Shown here: positions 8,354 through 17,521 of the stretch, piece by piece | How the letters are laid out: every line of letters starts with the position of its first letter | Numbering within the stretch: position 1 is the first letter of the stretch | NCBI RefSeq assembly: GCF_002929295.1 | Contig: NZ_PJIM01000001.1 | Coordinates: forward strand, 855,643 to 919,642 | Direction of reading: 5' to 3' | DNA from: Arthrobacter sp. SX1312 | GTDB lineage: Bacteria; Actinomycetota; Actinomycetes; Actinomycetales; Micrococcaceae | Length of the DNA: 64,000 nt | Made by a program: the position numbers and the translations under genes | The notes under the pieces: generated by a model | What the model was told of the DNA's origin: nothing | What the model saw: only the letters and a program-made list of their open reading frames with translations | Database searches by the model: none

Positions 8354-9466
8354 CTAGACCGCGGCTTGCCGTGCGACGTCCTCGAGCACCTGTGCTCCCT
8401 TGCGTGCCCCCTCGGCGGCCCGGAGTCTCTCACCGATCCGGGCCGCGGCCGCAGCGTAGCGGTCCGTGCTGAGGACGGTCATGAGCGCGTCGGCGACCTG
8501 CGCCTCGGAGGACTTGCGGCTCAGGGTCAGGCCGGCGCCCGCCTCCTGGACCACCTTCCCGATCATCGGCTGGTCGAGCATCGGGTGCATGGGCAGGATG
8601 AGCATCGGCAGGCCGTGGGCGAGGGACCGCATCGTCGTGGCGTGGCCGCCGTGCCCGACCACCATCGAGCACCGGGGCATCAGTTCGGTGTGCGGGACGT
8701 ACCGATGGATGGTCACGTTCGCGGGGGCGGACAGCCGGGCCGGGTCGACGGCCGGTCCCGTCGTCACTGTCACGTCGACGGGCAGGTCCGCGACGGCGTC
8801 GAGGATCCGCTGCAGCACCTCGGGCTGGCCGGGGAAGGCGATGGTGCTGAGGCTCACGAGAACATGGGGTGTGTCCGGCGGAGTCGCCGGCGCGGTCACG
8901 TCCACCGCGGCACCCGCCCACACCGCTGTGCCCGAACGAGGAGTGGAGGCCGCCGGATCGAGGACGGGGTCCGCGCAGACGAGCGTCGCGAGCGCGTGTC
9001 GTGTCACCTGTCGCGGCCCCCGTCCCTTCAACCGTGCCAGTAGCGCGACCGGGTCGCGCCGGAAAGGGCCGTCGAAGTAGGCATAGAAGCTGTGCACCAG
9101 CGACACGTAGGCGAGTTTCTGTTTCGCGGCGGTCCCGAGGGCACCGAGCAGCAGGCAGTCGATGACCAGCAGATCCGGCGGATCGCGGCGGGCTTCGCTG
9201 ACCATGTCACGAGCAATGCCCGGGTCCATGATCGTGGAGAACCAGTTGATGATGTCACGCAGGGCGGAGACCTCGACCGTCGGCGTCATCGGGGCGATGG
9301 AACGGTATGCCGTGAATTCCGCACCGGTGGCTTCCACTGCCTCCGCCTGCTCCGCGTGCCCCAGGAAGCGGACAGTGTGCCCCTGGCGCATCAACTCGCG
9401 ACCGATGAGGAGGGCCGGCGGAACATTGCCACCGGCGTCGAGCGTGACGAAGAGGAAAGTCGACAT
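8354..9466 (-). CDS. GT1-family (UDP-glycosyl/macrolide type) glycosyltransferase
   Basis: 370 residues with a GT-B fold. The N-terminal half starts LFVTLDAGGNVPPALLIGRE, as in MGT and UGT proteins. The C-terminal donor-binding region reads MVVGHGGHATTMRSLAHGLP then LILPMHPMLDQPMIG, a PSPG-like motif. Relatives transfer sugars from nucleotide donors to small hydrophobic acceptors such as macrolides, flavonoids or sterols, some for self-protection. The acceptor cannot be told here and no biosynthetic cluster surrounds it. A GGGGGA ribosome site precedes the ATG. It converges on putA with a 39-bp gap. Confidence 0.85.
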   Translation of the reverse strand: MSTFLFVTLDAGGNVPPALLIGRELMRQGHTVRFLGHAEQAEAVEATGAEFTAYRSIAPMTPTVEVSALRDIINWFSTIMDPGIARDMVSEARRDPPDLLVIDCLLLGALGTAAKQKLAYVSLVHSFYAYFDGPFRRDPVALLARLKGRGPRQVTRHALATLVCADPVLDPAASTPRSGTAVWAGAAVDVTAPATPPDTPHVLVSLSTIAFPGQPEVLQRILDAVADLPVDVTVTTGPAVDPARLSAPANVTIHRYVPHTELMPRCSMVVGHGGHATTMRSLAHGLPMLILPMHPMLDQPMIGKVVQEAGAGLTLSRKSSEAQVADALMTVLSTDRYAAAAARIGERLRAAEGARKGAQVLEDVARQAAV

Positions 9467-9582
9467 GGTGTCCCCCGGGAACTCGTCGGACCAGGCTGGG
9501 GGAAGAGACTACTGCTCCCTCCGCCGTGGAACAATGACCCGAAGCCCCTTCTCCCCTGCCCACCTCCGAAAGCAGCCCCGTC

Positions 9583-10626
9583 ATGCCCCCGATCCGCCGC
9601 TCCACCCTCGCGCGGGCACGGACCGGGTCACTGCTGCCGGGGTTGGCCGTGGTCGCCGCAGGGGTGGCCGTCGCCGTCTGGGCCGGATCGGTACAGTCCG
9701 TCCTCGGCGCCCTGGTGATCGCCCTGGTGCTCGGTGTCCTGCTCGCCAACTCCTCCCTGTATGCCCCTTCTCTCCGGCCCGGCGTGACGGCGGGCACCAA
9801 GAAACTGCTGCGGGCCGGCGTCGTCCTGCTGGGTCTCCAGCTCGCATTGCCCGACATCGTGGCGCTCGGCCTCCCGGTCCTCGGCCTGATCGTCGCCTGC
9901 GTGGCACTGAGCTATGTCCTCACGCTCCAGCTGGGCCTTCGCCTCGGGCTCACCCGCGCCGGCGCCACGCTGATGGCCGCCGGCTTCTCGATCTGCGGGG
10001 CCTCCGCCATCGCGGGTCTCCAGGGCGTCGTGAAGGCCGACGACGACGAGACCGCCGGCGCCGTCGCGATGGTCACCCTCTACGGCTCGCTCATGATCGT
10101 CGTCCTCCCCGTGCTGGGCGGCCTCCTCGGGCTGAGCGAGGACCGGTTCGGGATGTGGGCCGGCCTGGCCGTCCACGAGGTGGCGCAGGTCGTGGCCGTC
10201 TCGGGTACCGCAGGAGTCACGGCGCTCGCCGTCGCGACGGTGGTCAAGCTCGGCCGGGTGCTGATGCTGGCACCCGTCGCCGCGGTGGCATCCCTCGGGG
10301 AACGACGGCGCAGCGTGGCCCGGGGCGCGGCTGCCGGACCGGAAACCGCACCACGGAGCTCGCCCCGCCCGCCCGTGGTGCCGCTGTTCGTGGTGGGCTT
10401 CCTGGTCATGGTAGCGGTGCGGTCACTGGGCGTCCTGCCGGATCACGTGCTGGAGACAGGCCGCACTGTCACCACGATCCTGCTGGCGGCCGGCATGTTC
10501 GGGCTCGGTGCGGGCATCGACGTCCGCCGCCTGCTGCGGACCGGAGGACGCTTCGCCGCCGTCGGTGCCATCTCGACGGTCCTGCTCGCGGGAGGCTCAC
10601 TCCTCGGGGTGCTCCTGCTGGCCTGA
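9583..10626 (+). CDS. YeiH-type (UPF0324) putative sulfate exporter
   Basis: 347 residues with about ten hydrophobic segments and few charged residues between them. AGFSICGASAIAGL and the later GLAVHEVAQVVAVSGT are typical of the YeiH/PSE family. Members are predicted anion exporters and are sometimes induced by CysB-type regulators, but their substrates are poorly established. There is no LysR partner next to it here. GAAAG lies upstream of the ATG. The gene points at ddl. Confidence 0.85.
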   Translation: MPPIRRSTLARARTGSLLPGLAVVAAGVAVAVWAGSVQSVLGALVIALVLGVLLANSSLYAPSLRPGVTAGTKKLLRAGVVLLGLQLALPDIVALGLPVLGLIVACVALSYVLTLQLGLRLGLTRAGATLMAAGFSICGASAIAGLQGVVKADDDETAGAVAMVTLYGSLMIVVLPVLGGLLGLSEDRFGMWAGLAVHEVAQVVAVSGTAGVTALAVATVVKLGRVLMLAPVAAVASLGERRRSVARGAAAGPETAPRSSPRPPVVPLFVVGFLVMVAVRSLGVLPDHVLETGRTVTTILLAAGMFGLGAGIDVRRLLRTGGRFAAVGAISTVLLAGGSLLGVLLLA

Positions 10627-10688
10627 CCGCCGCGTCAGCGCGCCGTTCCGCCCGCCGGCCCTGCTCACCGGCCCTCCTGACCGGAGAC

Positions 10689-11849
10689 TCAGCGCAGGCC
10701 GGTACCCCGCTCGAGCGCGAGCCCGATCAGCTCATCGATCAGCTCGGTGTACCCGAGCCCGGACTTCGCCCACATCTGCGGGTACATGCTGATGGGCGTG
10801 AAGCCGGGCATCGTGTTGATCTCGTTGATCACGAGGCGCCCGTCCGGCGTGTAGAAGAAGTCGACGCGGGAGAGCCCCTCCCCGCCGATCGCGTCGAACG
10901 CGTCGGCCGCCAGGAGCCGGACGCGGTCGATGACGTCCGCCGGGAGGTCCGCCGGGCAGGTCAGCTCGGCGGCGGCGCCGTCCACGTACTTCGCCTCGAA
11001 GTCGTACCAGGCGTGGTCGCCCGGCTGCATGGCGATCTCACCGGGCAGCGAGGTGCGCGGGGCGTCGAGCCCGCGCCCCTGCAGGACCGCCACCTCGATC
11101 TCGCGCCCGTGGATCCCGGCTTCGACGATCACCTTCGGGTCGAACACGCGGGCGGCCTCGATCGCCGCCCGGATGCCGTCGACGTCGTCCACCCGCGTGA
11201 TCCCCATGGACGAGCCGGCGCGGGCCGGCTTCACGAACAGCGGGAACCCGAGCGCCGCGACGCGACGCACGGCGGCCTCGGCGTCGGTGCGCCACTGGCG
11301 GTCGGTGACGACGTCGTACGGGCCGACGTCGAGCCCGGCGGCCTCGAACACGACCTTCATGTAGTGCTTGTCCATGCCGACGGCGGAGGCCAGTACACCC
11401 GCGCCCACGTAGCGCATGTCGGCCATCTCCAGCATGCCCTGCAGGGTGCCGTCCTCGCCGAACGGGCCGTGCAGGAGCGGCAGGACGACGTCGACACCGC
11501 CGAGGCTCTCGGGCACGGACCCGGGAGCGGCGATGAGCAGTTCCTGGCCCGTTCCGCCGTCGACCGCCGAGCCCATGACCACGGCGTGCTCGGTCGCCAT
11601 GACCTCGGGCAGGACATCGGAGCGCAGGGACCACGAGGCCGGATCCGCGGACACCAGGGACCACTGCCCGGAGCGCGTGATACCCACGGGCACGACGTCG
11701 TAGCGGGTGCGGTCGATCGCCTCGAGGACGCCGGCGGCGGTCACGCAGCTGACGGCGTGCTCACTCGAGCGGCCCCCGAAGAGGACGAGGACGCGGGGCT
11801 TGCCGGAGCTCGCCGGGGTCTCGGCGGGCACGGTGCTCACGGTGGTCAC
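10689..11849 (-). CDS. ddl: D-alanine--D-alanine ligase
   Basis: 386 residues. It joins two D-alanines with ATP to make the dipeptide of the peptidoglycan stem. The N-terminal PRVLVLFGGRSSEHAVSCVT is the family signature. The ATP-grasp part has FPLFVKPARAGSSMGI, and the C-terminal SRVDFFYTPDGRLVINEINT gives the metal- and substrate-binding residues. The start is a GTG at 11849 whose bases overlap the gpsA stop (GTGA), which indicates translational coupling. It is the last gene of the murA-plsC-gpsA-ddl string. The frame stays open well upstream, but only as antisense-like sequence inside gpsA. Confidence 0.95.
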   Translation of the reverse strand: MTTVSTVPAETPASSGKPRVLVLFGGRSSEHAVSCVTAAGVLEAIDRTRYDVVPVGITRSGQWSLVSADPASWSLRSDVLPEVMATEHAVVMGSAVDGGTGQELLIAAPGSVPESLGGVDVVLPLLHGPFGEDGTLQGMLEMADMRYVGAGVLASAVGMDKHYMKVVFEAAGLDVGPYDVVTDRQWRTDAEAAVRRVAALGFPLFVKPARAGSSMGITRVDDVDGIRAAIEAARVFDPKVIVEAGIHGREIEVAVLQGRGLDAPRTSLPGEIAMQPGDHAWYDFEAKYVDGAAAELTCPADLPADVIDRVRLLAADAFDAIGGEGLSRVDFFYTPDGRLVINEINTMPGFTPISMYPQMWAKSGLGYTELIDELIGLALERGTGLR

Positions 11850-12889
11850 GAGGTGTGATCGCCTTCCGGCTTGAGGTTGCGGGCCAGCAGGCGCGGCCCG
11901 AGGTCGTTGACGGACAGCCGTCCCTGGAGGACGGCCACCACGCTCTCGGTGATGGGCATGTCGACGCCGCGCTGGTTGGCGGCGTCCAGGACGGCCTGCG
12001 CGGACTTGATGCCCTCGGCGGTCTGGTTCATCCTCGCCGTCACCTCGTCGAGGCTCAGCCCCTGTCCCAGCAGGTGCCCGGCGGTGTGGTTCCGCGACAG
12101 CGCCGACGAACAGGTGGCGATGAGGTCTCCCATCCCGGCCAGGCCTGCCATGGTCTCCCTGCGTCCCCCGAGGGAGACGGCCAGGCGGGTCGTCTCGGCG
12201 AGCCCGCGGGTGATGACGGAGGCCTTGGTGTTGTCGCCCATGCGCCGGCCTTCGCAGATGCCGACGGCGAGGGCGATCACGTTCTTCACGATGCCGCCGA
12301 TCTCCACGCCGATCACATCCGTGGACGTGTAGGGGCGGAAGTAGGAGGCCGTGCAGGCCGCGGCGATCCAGGCGGCCGTGTCGTGGTCGACACAGGCGAC
12401 GACGGACGCCGTCGGCTCCTCCCGGGCGATCTCCATGGCGAGGTTCGGACCGGACAGCACCGCGATCCGCCGCTCGGGCAGCGCGAGTTCCTCCGCGATC
12501 ACCTCGCTCATGCGGGCGTCGGTGCCGACCTCGAGGCCCTTCATGAGGGAGACGACGACGGCATCGGGAGCGATGAGGGGACGCCACGCGGGCAGCTGGG
12601 CGCGCAGCGACTGGGCCGGCACGGCGAGGACCACGAGGCTGCTGCCGGCCAGGACGGCCCCGACGTCGGCGGACGCCGAGATGTTCGCCGGGAGCCGGGT
12701 CTCCCCGAGGTAACGCGAGTTGCGGTGCTCGGTGGTGATCTCGGCGGCCACCTCGGGCCGGCGGGACCAGAGCATCACCGGGGTGTCCGGGGAGGCATCG
12801 GCGAGGACCTTCGCGAACGTGGTCCCCCAGCTGCCGGACCCGAGGACGGCGATCTTCGCGGGCCGCATCGCGTGCGCGTCGGCCGTCAT
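11846..12889 (-). CDS. gpsA: Glycerol-3-phosphate dehydrogenase [NAD(P)+]
   Basis: 347 residues, normal length. It reduces dihydroxyacetone phosphate to sn-glycerol-3-phosphate, the backbone for phospholipids. The Rossmann motif AVLGSGSWGTTFA is near residue 15. The catalytic region GVEIGGIVKNVIALAVGICEG contains the conserved lysine. MAGLAGMGDLIATCSS and NQTAEGIKSA are family blocks. Its ATG overlaps the plsC stop by 4 nt, and its stop overlaps the ddl start, so plsC-gpsA-ddl are coupled. The pairing with an acyltransferase makes sense because the product feeds phosphatidic acid synthesis. Confidence 0.96.
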   Translation of the reverse strand: MTADAHAMRPAKIAVLGSGSWGTTFAKVLADASPDTPVMLWSRRPEVAAEITTEHRNSRYLGETRLPANISASADVGAVLAGSSLVVLAVPAQSLRAQLPAWRPLIAPDAVVVSLMKGLEVGTDARMSEVIAEELALPERRIAVLSGPNLAMEIAREEPTASVVACVDHDTAAWIAAACTASYFRPYTSTDVIGVEIGGIVKNVIALAVGICEGRRMGDNTKASVITRGLAETTRLAVSLGGRRETMAGLAGMGDLIATCSSALSRNHTAGHLLGQGLSLDEVTARMNQTAEGIKSAQAVLDAANQRGVDMPITESVVAVLQGRLSVNDLGPRLLARNLKPEGDHTS

Positions 12890-13692
12890 CGTTCGCCTCC
12901 CGGCACCGGTCCGGCGTCGTCGTCTCCGTCGACGCGGCCCTCGCCGTCCGCGCGGCCCTCGAAGTCGCGGCCGGTCATCTTCTGGTGCTTCAGCGCCGGA
13001 TCCCAGCGCTCGGCGGGAGGTTCTTCGCCCCTCAGCTCTGCGAGCAGGGCCGTGATGGCCACGAGGATGCGGTCGGTGGCCGCGTCGAGCGTGGTCCTCG
13101 TCAGCGGGGCGTCCCGGAACTCGGAGAGGTCCACGGGATCACCGACGAGCACCCGGACACGCTTGCGGGGGAACAGGTGGAAGCGCTTCGCGTAGCGGGG
13201 GAAGACCTCCTGGGCGCCCCAGTGGGCGATGGGCACCACGGGCGCGCCGGTCTGGAGGGCCAGGCGGGCGGCTCCGGTGCGGCCCTTCATGGGCCACATC
13301 TCCGGGTCCCTCGTGAGCGTGCCCTCGGGATAGATGATGATCCCGCCACCGTCGGCGAGCGCCGCCCGGGCGGCCTCCAGCGAGCGGTTCGCCCCCGCGG
13401 AGGTGCGCTCGACCGGCACCTGCTTGATGGTGCGCAGGATGAACCCGACCACGGGCACCTCGAACAGGCTCGCCTTCGCGAGGAACCGCGGCATGACGTT
13501 CTGGTTGTAAAGGAAGTGCGAGATGACCACCGGGTCGATCTCGGTGACGTGGTTCGGGCACACGATCATGCCCGTGCCGCGCGGCAGTTTCTCCTGCCCC
13601 CGCCATTCCTTGGCCATCAGCCCGTTCATGACCGGCCTCACCCAGAGGGAAAGGAACGTGTACATGGCGCGTGAGCCCCGTGACTCCCCCAT
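12886..13692 (-). CDS. plsC: 1-acyl-sn-glycerol-3-phosphate acyltransferase (PlsC family)
   Basis: 268 residues. The acyltransferase motifs are plain: NHVTEIDP (H48, D53, the HX4D catalytic pair), PVERTSAG, and IIYPEGTLTRD with EGT at 123-125. It esterifies lysophosphatidic acid to phosphatidic acid at the membrane; actinobacterial members vary in acceptor, so the exact substrate is inferred. I placed the start at 13692, where GGAGG sits 7 nt upstream and just after the murA stop. An upstream in-frame ATG at 13749 lies inside murA and lacks support. The C-terminal ~45 residues are acidic and probably disordered. Confidence 0.9.
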   Translation of the reverse strand: MGESRGSRAMYTFLSLWVRPVMNGLMAKEWRGQEKLPRGTGMIVCPNHVTEIDPVVISHFLYNQNVMPRFLAKASLFEVPVVGFILRTIKQVPVERTSAGANRSLEAARAALADGGGIIIYPEGTLTRDPEMWPMKGRTGAARLALQTGAPVVPIAHWGAQEVFPRYAKRFHLFPRKRVRVLVGDPVDLSEFRDAPLTRTTLDAATDRILVAITALLAELRGEEPPAERWDPALKHQKMTGRDFEGRADGEGRVDGDDDAGPVPGGER

Positions 13693-13705
13693 GCCGCCGG
13701 GCCTC

Positions 13706-15055
13706 CTACGCGAGTGCCACGGCGACAGCCGGGGCGTCCTCCGTGACATCGAAGTCCGCGCCGAGGCCCTCGAGCTTGTCCTGGAAGCGCTCGTAGCCGC
13801 GGTTGATGAGCTCGATCCCGGTGACGCGGGAGACGCCGTCGGCGGCGAGGGCCGCGATGAGGTGGCTGAACCCTCCCCGCAGGTCGGGGATGTCGATATC
13901 GGTGCCGTGCAGCTGCGTGGGTCCGGAGATCACCGCCGAGTGCAGGAAGTTGCGCTGCCCGAACCGGCACGGGATGCTGCCGAGGCACTCGCGGTGCACC
14001 TGGATGCTGGCGCCCATGCGCAGGAGGGCCTCGGTGAACCCGAACCGGTTCTCGTACACCGTCTCGTGGACGATCGAGACGCCGGTGGCCTGCGTGAGGG
14101 CGACGACGAGCGGCTGCTGCCAGTCCGTCATGAAGCCCGGGTGCACGTCCGTCTCGAGCACGAGCGGCTTCAGGGGGCCGCCCGGGTGGTAGAAGCGGAT
14201 GCCGTCGTCGTCGACGTCGAAGGCGCCGCCGACCTTGCGGTACGTGTTGAGGAACGCCGTGAGGTCGAGCTGGCGCGCGCCCTCGACGTAGATGTCACCC
14301 TTGGTGACGAGAGCGGCGGACGCCCATGACGCCGTCTCGTTGCGGTCGGAGATGGCCTTGTGGTTGTAGCCCGTCAGTTCCTTGACGCCCTCGATGCGGA
14401 TGACGCGATCCGTCTGCACCGTGATGATCGCGCCCATCTTCTGCAGGACGGCGATGAGGTCCATGATCTCGGGCTCGACGGCGGCTCCGGAGAGTTCGGT
14501 GATGCCGTCGGCGCGGACCGCCGTGAGGAGCACCTGCTCGGTCGCCCCGACGCTGGGGTACGGCAGCGTGAGCTTGGCACCGTGGAGGCCCCTGGGCGCG
14601 GAGATGGAGATGCCGCCCGGGCGCTTGTCGACGACGGCGCCGAAGTTGCGCAGGACCTCCATGTGGTAGTCGATCGGCCGGTCACCGATCTTACAGCCAC
14701 CGAGATCCGGGATGAAGGCTTCGCCGATGCTGTGCATCAGGGGCCCGCAGAAGAGGATCGGGATGCGCGAGTCGCCGGCGTGCGCGTCGATGTCCTTGGA
14801 CATCGCCATCTTGGCATCGCTCGGGTCCATCGTGAGGTCGCCGGTGATGGGGTCCTTCGTCACCGTGACGCCGTGCAGCTGCAGCAGGCTGGTGACGACG
14901 TCGACGTCCTTGATCTCCGGGACGTTGCGGAGGACGGACGGTGAGTTGCCCAGCAGCGATGCGACCATCGCCTTCGGCACCAGATTCTTCGCCCCGCGGA
15001 CGAGGACCTTGCCCGTCAGCGGAATACCGCCTCGAATGGTCAGAACGCTACCCAT
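13706..15055 (-). CDS. murA: UDP-N-acetylglucosamine 1-carboxyvinyltransferase
   Basis: 449 residues. It transfers enolpyruvate from PEP to UDP-GlcNAc, the first committed step of peptidoglycan synthesis in the cytosol. The catalytic cysteine is C121 in DLGGCKIGDRPIDYHME. The N-terminal LVRGAKNLVPKAM and the C-terminal DIPDLRGGFSHLIAAL are standard. The catalytic Cys argues against the fosfomycin-resistant Asp form. It heads the operon with plsC, gpsA and ddl, and leuCD lies 228 bp upstream on the same strand. The start region is ordinary. Confidence 0.95.
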   Translation of the reverse strand: MGSVLTIRGGIPLTGKVLVRGAKNLVPKAMVASLLGNSPSVLRNVPEIKDVDVVTSLLQLHGVTVTKDPITGDLTMDPSDAKMAMSKDIDAHAGDSRIPILFCGPLMHSIGEAFIPDLGGCKIGDRPIDYHMEVLRNFGAVVDKRPGGISISAPRGLHGAKLTLPYPSVGATEQVLLTAVRADGITELSGAAVEPEIMDLIAVLQKMGAIITVQTDRVIRIEGVKELTGYNHKAISDRNETASWASAALVTKGDIYVEGARQLDLTAFLNTYRKVGGAFDVDDDGIRFYHPGGPLKPLVLETDVHPGFMTDWQQPLVVALTQATGVSIVHETVYENRFGFTEALLRMGASIQVHRECLGSIPCRFGQRNFLHSAVISGPTQLHGTDIDIPDLRGGFSHLIAALAADGVSRVTGIELINRGYERFQDKLEGLGADFDVTEDAPAVAVALA

Positions 15056-15144
15056 GAATACCTGTTTCCCTCATACGTTGAACCCCCGCGGACCCGAAAA
15101 TGCCCCCTCCCAGCATAGGAGCACCGTCCGGCAGACAAAAAACA

Positions 15145-15175
15145 AGGGTACTGGGTGCACTCCCAGCTCCCCTAC
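15145..15175 (-). terminator. Probable terminator after leuD
   Basis: Read on the minus strand, AGGG and CTGGG pair with CCCAG and CCCT around a 6-nt loop (small internal mismatch), and a six-T run follows (15137-15142). It lies between leuD and murA. A second hairpin, GGAATGC-GTCG-GCATTCC at 15187-15204, stands just before it and may assist. Confidence 0.6.
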
Positions 15176-15283
15176 AGGAACCTCGGGGAATGCGTCGGCA
15201 TTCCTTCCCGGTCCCGGACAGGGCCTGTGAGCTGCGTGACAGCCGCGGGCATCCCGCGACGGCCGCGGCCGCCCGGCAAGCGG

Positions 15284-15883
15284 TCAGGTGCGCACGGGAA
15301 GGGTGGTCGGCTTGTGAGACGGACGGCGGGCCTCGAACGCCGTGATGTGCTCCTCCTGCCGGAGCGTGAGGCCGATGTCGTCGAGTCCCTCCAGCAGGCG
15401 CCACCGCGTGTAGTCGTCGAGCTGGAAGGGTGCGGTCACGGACCCGCACTGCACCATGCGCGCCTCGAGATCCACCGTGACGGTCGCACCCGGCTCGTTC
15501 TCCAGGACCTTCCAGATGAGCTCGATGTCGTCCTGGGCGACCTGCGCGGCGACGAGCCCCTGCTTGCCCGAGTTGCCACGGAAGATGTCCGCGAAGCGCG
15601 ATGACAGGACGGCTTTGAACCCGTAGTCCTTCAGCGCCCACACGGCATGCTCGCGGGAGGACCCGGTGCCGAAATCCGGCCCGGCGACCAGGACGGACCC
15701 CCGGGCGTAGGGCTCACGATTGAGGATGAAGTCCTCGTCCTTGCGCCAGCCGGCGAAGAGCGCATCCTCGAAGCCCGTCCGGGTGATGCGCTTGAGGTAG
15801 ACGGCCGGGATGATCTGGTCGGTGTCGATGTTGCTCTGGCGCAGCGGCACGCCGATGCCGGTGTGCGTGGTGATCTTCTCCAT
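15284..15883 (-). CDS. leuD: 3-isopropylmalate dehydratase small subunit
   Basis: 199 residues, full length. With LeuC it isomerises 2-isopropylmalate to 3-isopropylmalate in leucine synthesis. The N-terminal [19 protein letters not shown] and the substrate-binding [17 protein letters not shown] are family signatures. The gene starts 9 nt after the leuC stop, and the overlapping TAGGAG supplies the ribosome site. That is the usual tight leuCD pair. Confidence 0.97.
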   Translation of the reverse strand: MEKITTHTGIGVPLRQSNIDTDQIIPAVYLKRITRTGFEDALFAGWRKDEDFILNREPYARGSVLVAGPDFGTGSSREHAVWALKDYGFKAVLSSRFADIFRGNSGKQGLVAAQVAQDDIELIWKVLENEPGATVTVDLEARMVQCGSVTAPFQLDDYTRWRLLEGLDDIGLTLRQEEHITAFEARRPSHKPTTLPVRT

Positions 15884-15892
15884 GGCGGGCTC

Positions 15893-17377
15893 CTAGGCTG
15901 CGGTGACGGTGGACGGGGCGGCGTGGGCGCCCGTGCCGTGGGCTTCGGTGCCGCCGGGACGCGGGGGCAGGTCCGACGGCGAACTGAGCGTGCCCCGCAC
16001 CGCCGTCGCGGCGGCGACGACCGGCGAGACCAGGTGCGTCCTTCCGCCCTTGCCCTGGCGACCCTCGAAGTTCCGGTTCGACGTCGACGCGCAGCGCTCG
16101 CCCGGGGCCAGCTGGTCGGGGTTCATGCCGAGGCACATGGAGCAGCCGGCGAACCGCCATTCCGCCCCGAAGTCCTTGAAGACACGGTCCAGGCCTTCGG
16201 CCTCGGCCTGCAGCCGCACGCGGGCCGACCCCGGGACGACCATCATCCGCACGGCCGGGTCCTTCTCGCGCCCCCTGATGATGTCGGCGGCGATGCGGAG
16301 GTCCTCGATGCGGCTGTTCGTGCAGGAGCCGAGGAACACCGTGTCCACCCGGATGTCCTTCATGGGGGTGCCGGGCTGCAGCGCCATGTAGTCCAGCGCG
16401 CGGCTGCACGCGGCCTTGTCGTTCTCGTCGTCGAAGTCCTCCGGCGACGGCACGGCCTGCGAGAGGGAGACGCCCTGCCCCGGGTTGGTCCCCCAGGTGA
16501 CGAAGGGCTCCAGCTCGTTCGCGTCGAGGAAGACCTCCGCGTCGAAGACGGCGTCGTCATCGGTGCGCAGCTCGCGCCACTCGGCGACCGCGGCATCCCA
16601 GTCCGCACCCTCCGGCGCATGCGGACGGCCTTTCAGGTAGGCGAACGTCGTCTCGTCGGGGGCGACCATCCCGGCGCGCGCTCCCGCTTCGATCGACATG
16701 TTGCAGATGGTCATGCGCGCTTCCATGGACAGCGCCCGGATGGCCGACCCGCGGTACTCGAGCACGTAGCCCTGCCCGCCCCCGGTCCCGATCTTGGCGA
16801 TGACGGCGAGGATGATGTCCTTGGAGGTGACGCCCGGCTTCAGCGTCCCCTCGACCGTGATGCCCATGGTCCGGAACGGCTTCAGCGACAGCGTCTGGGT
16901 GGCCATCACGTGCTCCACCTCGGAGGTGCCGATGCCCATGGCGAGCGCGCCGAAGGCGCCGTGCGTGGAGGTGTGCGAATCGCCGCAGACGACGGTCAGT
17001 CCCGGCTGGGTGAGGCCGAGCTGGGGGCCGACGACGTGCACGATGCCCTGTTCGGCGTCGCCGAGCGAGTGGAGCCGTACGCCGAACTCCCGGCAGTTCG
17101 CCCGCAGGGTCTCGATCTGGGTCCGGCTGGTGAGGTCGGCGATCGGCTTGTCGATGTCCAGGGTGGGCGTGTTGTGGTCCTCGGTGGCGATCGTGAGGTC
17201 CGGGCGGCGCAGGGGCCGCCCCGCGAGGCGGAGACCCTCGAAGGCCTGCGGCGAGGTGACCTCGTGGACGAGGTGAAGGTCGATGTAGAGGAGGTCCGGC
17301 TGCGCTTCGGCGCCGACGACGTCCCCCTTGCGCACCACGTGTGCGTCCCAGACCTTCTCTGCCAGTGTCTTGCCCAT
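15893..17377 (-). CDS. leuC: 3-isopropylmalate dehydratase large subunit
   Basis: 494 residues, aconitase family. The [4Fe-4S] cysteines are in FLGSCTNSR and [26 protein letters not shown] and [19 protein letters not shown] are conserved blocks. The last ~30 residues (after [13 protein letters not shown]) are a low-complexity tail. The gene is divergent from the IclR regulator; the intervening DNA holds a dyad (17490-17508) that overlaps a CATAAT box readable as the leuC -10 region. In Corynebacterium and Streptomyces the equivalent regulator (LtbR/NdgR) controls leuCD, so repression here is likely. Confidence 0.97.
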   Translation of the reverse strand: MGKTLAEKVWDAHVVRKGDVVGAEAQPDLLYIDLHLVHEVTSPQAFEGLRLAGRPLRRPDLTIATEDHNTPTLDIDKPIADLTSRTQIETLRANCREFGVRLHSLGDAEQGIVHVVGPQLGLTQPGLTVVCGDSHTSTHGAFGALAMGIGTSEVEHVMATQTLSLKPFRTMGITVEGTLKPGVTSKDIILAVIAKIGTGGGQGYVLEYRGSAIRALSMEARMTICNMSIEAGARAGMVAPDETTFAYLKGRPHAPEGADWDAAVAEWRELRTDDDAVFDAEVFLDANELEPFVTWGTNPGQGVSLSQAVPSPEDFDDENDKAACSRALDYMALQPGTPMKDIRVDTVFLGSCTNSRIEDLRIAADIIRGREKDPAVRMMVVPGSARVRLQAEAEGLDRVFKDFGAEWRFAGCSMCLGMNPDQLAPGERCASTSNRNFEGRQGKGGRTHLVSPVVAAATAVRGTLSSPSDLPPRPGGTEAHGTGAHAAPSTVTAA

Positions 17378-17489
17378 GACGCTCGTCCTTTTCCGCTCCG
17401 GCCCCGGACCCCGGTAGGGGCAGCGGCCTGAACTCCTCGTTCCGTCAACTCAACCAGCGCCCGTCGACGAGTGCCAGCCCGAGAGCTTG

Positions 17490-17508
17490 CGTCTCAGATT
17501 ATGAGACG
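17490..17508. promoter_or_regulatory. Inverted repeat in the ndgR-leuC intergenic region (likely operator)
   Basis: CGTCTCA-GATTA-TGAGACG: perfect 7-bp arms and a 5-nt spacer. On the minus strand it covers CATAAT, a possible leuC -10; on the plus strand it covers GATTAT, a possible -10 for the regulator. Binding by the IclR protein would block both. The dyad is seen directly; the protein that binds it is inferred. Confidence 0.65.
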
Positions 17509-17521
17509 GCAATATCATCCT

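Noticed and set aside
10080-10680. Minus-strand frames over the YeiH gene
   Set aside because: They are Arg/Pro-rich shadows of a membrane protein; the plus frame has about ten helices and family motifs.
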